Shown here: positions 22,484-25,179 of the stretch, piece by piece | How positions within the stretch are numbered: the first letter of the stretch is position 1 | Layout: every line of letters starts with the position of its first letter | Origin: a virus | DNA: 25,179 nucleotides | Direction: 5' to 3' (one strand) | IMG/VR virus record: IMGVR_UViG_3300032893_000263 | Coordinates: 1-25,179 of that record | Position numbers and translations under genes: made by a program | Notes under the pieces: model-generated | Told to the model about the DNA's origin: nothing | The model's database searches: none | What the model saw: only the letters and a program-made list of their open reading frames with translations

Positions 22484-23383
22484 CGACGAATCGACCTCAC
22501 CCGCGCATCGTTCGTGCTGTCGGCCCTGATGCTGCTCGCCGCGCTGAAGCTGGCGCTGCTGCTGTTCCTGCCGGCAGTGGCGTTCGCCCAGTCGCCAGGC
22601 GTGCCGCCGGCGGCGGTGGACCCCACGCAGCTGCTCGCGCAGATCTTCGACGCCGTTCACAACGGCAACGGCTGGCTGGCCGCGGGCCCGGCGCTCTCGC
22701 TCGTCGTATGGGCGCTGATGAAGTACGACAAGAGCATCCCGAAGGTCGGCCCGGCCATCGACGGGTTCCTGAACCAGCCCCTGGTCGCATTCATGCTGCC
22801 GGCGGTGCTCTCCGCGGCGACAGGGCTGTTCGGCGCGCTCGCTCAGCACCAGGCCATTGGGCCGGCGATGCTCACCTCGCTCAAGGTCGCGGCGCTGGCG
22901 GCGTTCACGTTCCTTGGGCTCAAGAACGCGGCGGAGCAGTCGAAGACCGCGCCAACGCCGGAGGTTCCGCCAGCGGCGCCGAAGCTGCTCGTGCTGGCGC
23001 TCGGCCTCTCTCTGCTTGGTGGTTCCCTGCAGAGCTGCACGCACGTCGAGCCGCTGCTCGTCACGAAGGACACCATCGTCGGCGCCGACAAGACGTTCCT
23101 TGCCACGCGCGTGGTGATGAAGGGCCTGCAGCCGCAGCTCTCGCCGGCGATGTGGCAGAGCTGGCTCCTGTTCGAGCAGCGGTTCGCGACGTCGTTCCAC
23201 GCGGCCCGCGTGCTCTACGAAGACGCCGAGGCTGCAGAGGAGCTCGCGGTGCAGGCTGACGGCGGCACCGCGCAGGCGAACCTCCGGGCGGCGGAGCAGA
23301 TCGCCGGCAGCCTCATCGCCCAGCTCGGCTACTGGGAGGGCGTCGAGGCCCAGCTGCTTCACCCCGATGGAGGTCACCCGTGA
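22481..23383 (+). CDS. Multi-pass membrane protein, possible holin fused to outer-spanin-like part
   Basis: This encodes 300 aa. A signal-like first helix (about residues 10-36, ending AVAFA-QS) is followed by hydrophobic segments near 64-80, 99-121 and 128-147, a Pro-rich linker (155-167), and another hydrophobic segment (169-183) ending in GGSLQSC, with Cys186 in a lipobox-like setting. Residues 187-300 are soluble and mainly helical. The first half thus resembles a holin, and the second half resembles a lipoprotein-type outer spanin. No standalone start is obvious for the second half: the GTG at 22993 lacks a good ribosome site. A single fused membrane protein is possible. It directly follows the lysin and is coupled to the next small membrane gene. 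Confidence 0.75.
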   Translation: MRRIDLTRASFVLSALMLLAALKLALLLFLPAVAFAQSPGVPPAAVDPTQLLAQIFDAVHNGNGWLAAGPALSLVVWALMKYDKSIPKVGPAIDGFLNQPLVAFMLPAVLSAATGLFGALAQHQAIGPAMLTSLKVAALAAFTFLGLKNAAEQSKTAPTPEVPPAAPKLLVLALGLSLLGGSLQSCTHVEPLLVTKDTIVGADKTFLATRVVMKGLQPQLSPAMWQSWLLFEQRFATSFHAARVLYEDAEAAEELAVQADGGTAQANLRAAEQIAGSLIAQLGYWEGVEAQLLHPDGGHP

Positions 23384-23625
23384 TGATTCTCAACGCAATC
23401 GTCGCTCTCGCGCCGTACGTGCTGCAGCTGCTGGCGATGGTGCCCGGCTTCGCGAAGACCATCGCGCAGTTCAAGGCCGACATCAGCGGGCACCCGAACC
23501 TCACCGCCGACCAGAAGGTGCAGGCGCTGCGCGACGCGAAGGCTGAGGTCGCCGCCGCCGATGCCGAGGTGCAGGCCGCGGTCGCCGCGGACCTGCCAGA
23601 GCCGAAGCCCACCGCGCCAGGCTGA
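23380..23625 (+). CDS. Small membrane protein, holin or inner spanin candidate
   Basis: This encodes 80 or 81 aa. The N terminus is hydrophobic (MILNAIVALAPYVLQLLAMVPGF, about 22 residues), followed by a charged helix with the pattern QKVQALRDAKAEVAAADAEV and a Pro-rich end. It could start at GTG 23380 (GTGATG, overlapping the upstream TGA) or ATG 23383; GGAGG lies 6 or 9 nt upstream respectively, so both fit. One membrane segment plus a coil is the layout of inner spanins and class III-like holins. The partner would be the lipobox-like protein encoded just upstream. Confidence 0.75.
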   Translation: MMILNAIVALAPYVLQLLAMVPGFAKTIAQFKADISGHPNLTADQKVQALRDAKAEVAAADAEVQAAVAADLPEPKPTAPG

Positions 23626-23627
23626 GC

Positions 23628-23660
23628 TGTCCACAGGGCCTGCTTATCTCCTCACCCATC
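23628..23660 (+). promoter_or_regulatory. Repeated YGTCCAC start-linked element, site 10, slot is ATC
   Basis: TGTCCAC is at 23628-23634, a hexamer TATCTC/TTATCT around 23644-23650, and the slot at 23658 reads ATC, 23 nt after TCCAC. The real start is ATG 23666, 8 nt further on. Like site 4, the spacing persists where no start codon fills the slot. Confidence 0.45.
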
Positions 23661-23665
23661 AAGGC

Positions 23666-24070
23666 ATGACGGTCTCCCTCGCCACCGCAGTCCGCAACGC
23701 CAAGCTCGACGCCATCACGACGTACGCTGGCAATGCCGCGTTGCTGCGCATCTACGACGGGACGCCGCCAGCCAGCGCGAACGCGGCACTCTCGGGGAAC
23801 AACCTGCTCGCCGAGCTGGTCTGTGGATCACCCTTCGCCGCCGCCGCGAGCGGCGGCGTGCTCACCGCGAACGCCATCGCGAACGATGCGAGCGCGAACG
23901 CCACGGGCACCGCCAGCTTCTACCGGATCTACAAGGCCGACGGGAGCACGGTCGTCTGCCAGGGCACGGTCGGGACCTCGGGCGCGGACCTGAACCTGAA
24001 CACGACGTCCATCGTCTCGGGCGGCCCGGTCGCCGACTCCAGCTTTACGTTCACCGAGGGCAACCCGTAA
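23666..24070 (+). CDS. Conserved phage protein of unknown function (virion type)
   Basis: This encodes 134 aa. The pattern LATAVRNAKLDAITTYAG, then LLRIYDGTPPAS, then GGVLTANAIANDASANATG and TSGADLNLNTTSIVSGGPV is that of a small beta-rich protein found in many phages, usually beside structural genes, without known function. There is no signal peptide. The upstream frame is open to 23561 but the repeated element and the family N terminus place the start at ATG 23666. The stop overlaps the next ATG (TAATG), starting a run of three coupled genes. Confidence 0.8.
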   Translation: MTVSLATAVRNAKLDAITTYAGNAALLRIYDGTPPASANAALSGNNLLAELVCGSPFAAAASGGVLTANAIANDASANATGTASFYRIYKADGSTVVCQGTVGTSGADLNLNTTSIVSGGPVADSSFTFTEGNP

Positions 24071-24414
24071 TGGCGAACGCAGCGGACGGGACGGTCGTCG
24101 GTGGCGGAGACGTCATCAGCGACGAGGCGGTGCCGCTCAACGTCGCGCGCGGCGACTCGAACGTGCCCGCGATGGGCAACGCCTACAAGCTGCCCCGCTC
24201 GAAGATCGTCACAGGCACGTACGGACGTGACGACGGCGACGTCGGGCCGGCGAATCCGATGCCGGTCGTGAGCCGTCTCGAGTTGCAGATGGCTGAGAGG
24301 CTCTATCTCGCTCAAGTTGAAGAGACGGGGCGGCAGATGCAGGCAAACCAGATCGGCAACGATCGATACCGCTCGATTTTCGAGCGCGGCTACTCAGAAA
24401 GAGGCGGACGATGA
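24070..24414 (+). CDS. Small protein, unknown function, coupled to virion-type genes
   Basis: This encodes 114 aa; I do not recognise it. The first 75 residues are polar and Gly/Val-rich (ADGTVVGGGDVISDEAVPL, then SKIVTGTYGRDDGDVGPAN). The last 40 are a charged helix (LQMAERLYLAQVEETGRQMQ) with a basic end. It begins in a TAATG overlap with the gene before and overlaps the next ATG by 4 nt (ATGA). The three genes are probably one translational unit. Confidence 0.78.
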   Translation: MANAADGTVVGGGDVISDEAVPLNVARGDSNVPAMGNAYKLPRSKIVTGTYGRDDGDVGPANPMPVVSRLELQMAERLYLAQVEETGRQMQANQIGNDRYRSIFERGYSERGGR

Positions 24415-25073
24415 TCGCGGAATTCATTCTCAACCGGTTCATGCCCAACCAGTCGGGACAGTTCCCGCTGCGCGGCACCAAGCAGGCGGGCTCACTCGCC
24501 GTCGTCAACGTGGAGCAGGAAGGCCTCGAGATGTCGCGCGCGGGCCGGCGCTTCCACATCGGCATTCTGTCGGGTGTCACCGGCATCGCGCCCGTGCAGG
24601 CGATTCCGACGACGGCGGCTCAGTGGCTCATCTACAACACTGACTCGGCGAAGAGCCTCGTCTTCGACGCGATCGGCGCGCTGCTCGCGTCAGGCACGGC
24701 GGGCGCGGGCATCGTCGTCTTGGGCGCCATCGTCGCGCCCGGCACGCTGCCGACGACGCTGCCGGCCGCGAACGCGGCGAACATTCTCCCCTCGGCATCG
24801 AACAACGGCACGCAGAAGTCGCCGTCCGTCGCGGTCATCGCCTCGGCGCAGACGCTTGCCGCCGCGCCCAAGGGCGGGTGGGTCGGCCTCGCTGAGTCGG
24901 TCTCGGCGGCGACGGCGATTCTCTCGGTTGCCTGCATGAACCGCGATCTCCGCGGCAAGCTCATCGTGCCGCCGCTGTGCGGTCTCGCTCTCGTGGTCAC
25001 CTCGCCGACGGGCACGACGCCTCTGTACACGCCCGCGGGGTCGTGGACCGAGATCGAGCTCGACAACGAGTAA
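24411..25073 (+). CDS. Phage protein of unknown function, possible virion component
   Basis: This encodes 220 aa; no family is named with confidence. The N-terminal 25 residues are mixed (IAEFILNRFMPNQSGQFPLR). The body is rich in Ala, Gly, Val and Thr with alternating strands (GAGIVVLGAIVAPGTLP, then PSVAVIASAQTLAAAPKGG, then LSVACMNRDLRGKLIVPPL), suggesting a beta-rich structural protein. There is no signal peptide or obvious membrane segment. The start overlaps the previous stop (ATGA). A hairpin covering the next ribosome site begins 11 nt after its stop. Confidence 0.78.
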   Translation: MIAEFILNRFMPNQSGQFPLRGTKQAGSLAVVNVEQEGLEMSRAGRRFHIGILSGVTGIAPVQAIPTTAAQWLIYNTDSAKSLVFDAIGALLASGTAGAGIVVLGAIVAPGTLPTTLPAANAANILPSASNNGTQKSPSVAVIASAQTLAAAPKGGWVGLAESVSAATAILSVACMNRDLRGKLIVPPLCGLALVVTSPTGTTPLYTPAGSWTEIELDNE

Positions 25074-25083
25074 CCCGTCGTAG

Positions 25084-25116
25084 GAGGGAGCCTCGTGCTC
25101 GGTGGCTGGCTCCCTC
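25084..25116 (+). promoter_or_regulatory. Hairpin covering the ribosome site of the next gene
   Basis: GAGGGAGCC (25084-25092) pairs perfectly with GGCTCCCTC (25108-25116); the 15-nt loop contains the GTG start at 25095. The 5' arm is the ribosome binding site (GGAGGGAG). It could limit translation of the next gene. As a terminator it would be weak because no T-run follows. Confidence 0.4.
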
Positions 25117-25179
25117 TCCTGGTGAACGACAAGGGCAGCCGCGGCCTTTCCGCCCGGCTCGGGCGGCTCGCCGGCACCG
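25095..25179 (+). CDS. Start of a gene cut by the window edge
   Basis: A frame opens at GTG 25095 with a strong GGAGGGAG ribosome site 4 nt upstream and stays open to the window end (28 codons). It reads LGGWLPLLVNDKGSRGL and then a basic segment with ARLGRLAG. Too little is present to name it. Confidence 0.5.
   Translation, partial: MLGGWLPLLVNDKGSRGLSARLGRLAGT

Noticed and set aside
1-25179. Integrase, attachment site, tRNA, CRISPR array or insertion sequence
   Set aside because: None was seen on either strand by reading; whether this is a prophage or free phage cannot be decided from this window.

Overview
This window is a single-strand, tightly packed block of tailed-phage (Caudoviricetes) late genes. 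It could be a free phage or part of a prophage. About 30 genes, all on the + strand, run packaging, capsid, head-tail joining, tail, fibre/adhesin, lysis, then further small virion-type genes. A lambda-like tail set (tube protein, overlapping G/T chaperone frames, a tape measure of 893 aa) with no contractile sheath argues for a siphovirus. DNA is very GC-rich with strong G/C preference at third codon positions, so the host is a high-GC bacterium. A lipoprotein-like spanin candidate and signal peptides fit a Gram-negative host, but the genus cannot be read from the sequence. I see no integrase, repressor, replication gene, tRNA, insertion sequence or CRISPR.

Layout: 53-280 small unknown gene; 309-2539 small and large terminase; 2568-2924 unknown helical protein; 2942-4594 HK97-type portal; 4606-5472 ClpP-like prohead protease; 5509-6909 HK97-fold capsid, followed by a strong hairpin; 7005-7430 possible decoration protein; 7452-9295 four head-tail joining and tail-completion genes; 9353-9793 tail tube; 9857-10201 small beta-rich protein; 10246-10961 tail assembly chaperones with a predicted -1 frameshift; 10977-13658 tape measure; 13659-17268 tail tip and hub; 17302-21057 four genes whose products are Cys-containing and start with hydrophobic, mostly signal-peptide-like N termini, one carrying an SGNH esterase domain; 21090-23625 lysis module with an NlpC/P60 lysin; 23666-25073 three coupled genes of unknown function; a partial gene from 25095.

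The most unusual thing seen is a repeated bipartite DNA element at ten gene junctions, always in the direction of transcription. It is YGTCCACR, then about 8-9 nt, then a -10-like hexamer with an A 11-12 nt before a fixed slot. The slot is the start codon (ATG or GTG) in eight cases and ATC in two cases where the true start lies further downstream. The spacing from TCCAC to the slot is 21, 21, 22, 22, 22, 22, 22, 21, 22 and 23 nt. This fits a family of phage-specific, factor-dependent promoters that mostly give leaderless mRNAs. Alternatives are start-associated sequences or repressor 'stoperator' sites like those of some mycobacteriophages. The sites cut the late region into units; within units most genes are joined by ATGA/GTGA-type overlaps or ordinary Shine-Dalgarno (SD) sequences. 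The element also settles several starts, such as the protease at 4606, the coiled-coil gene at 21090 and the holin-like gene at 22481.
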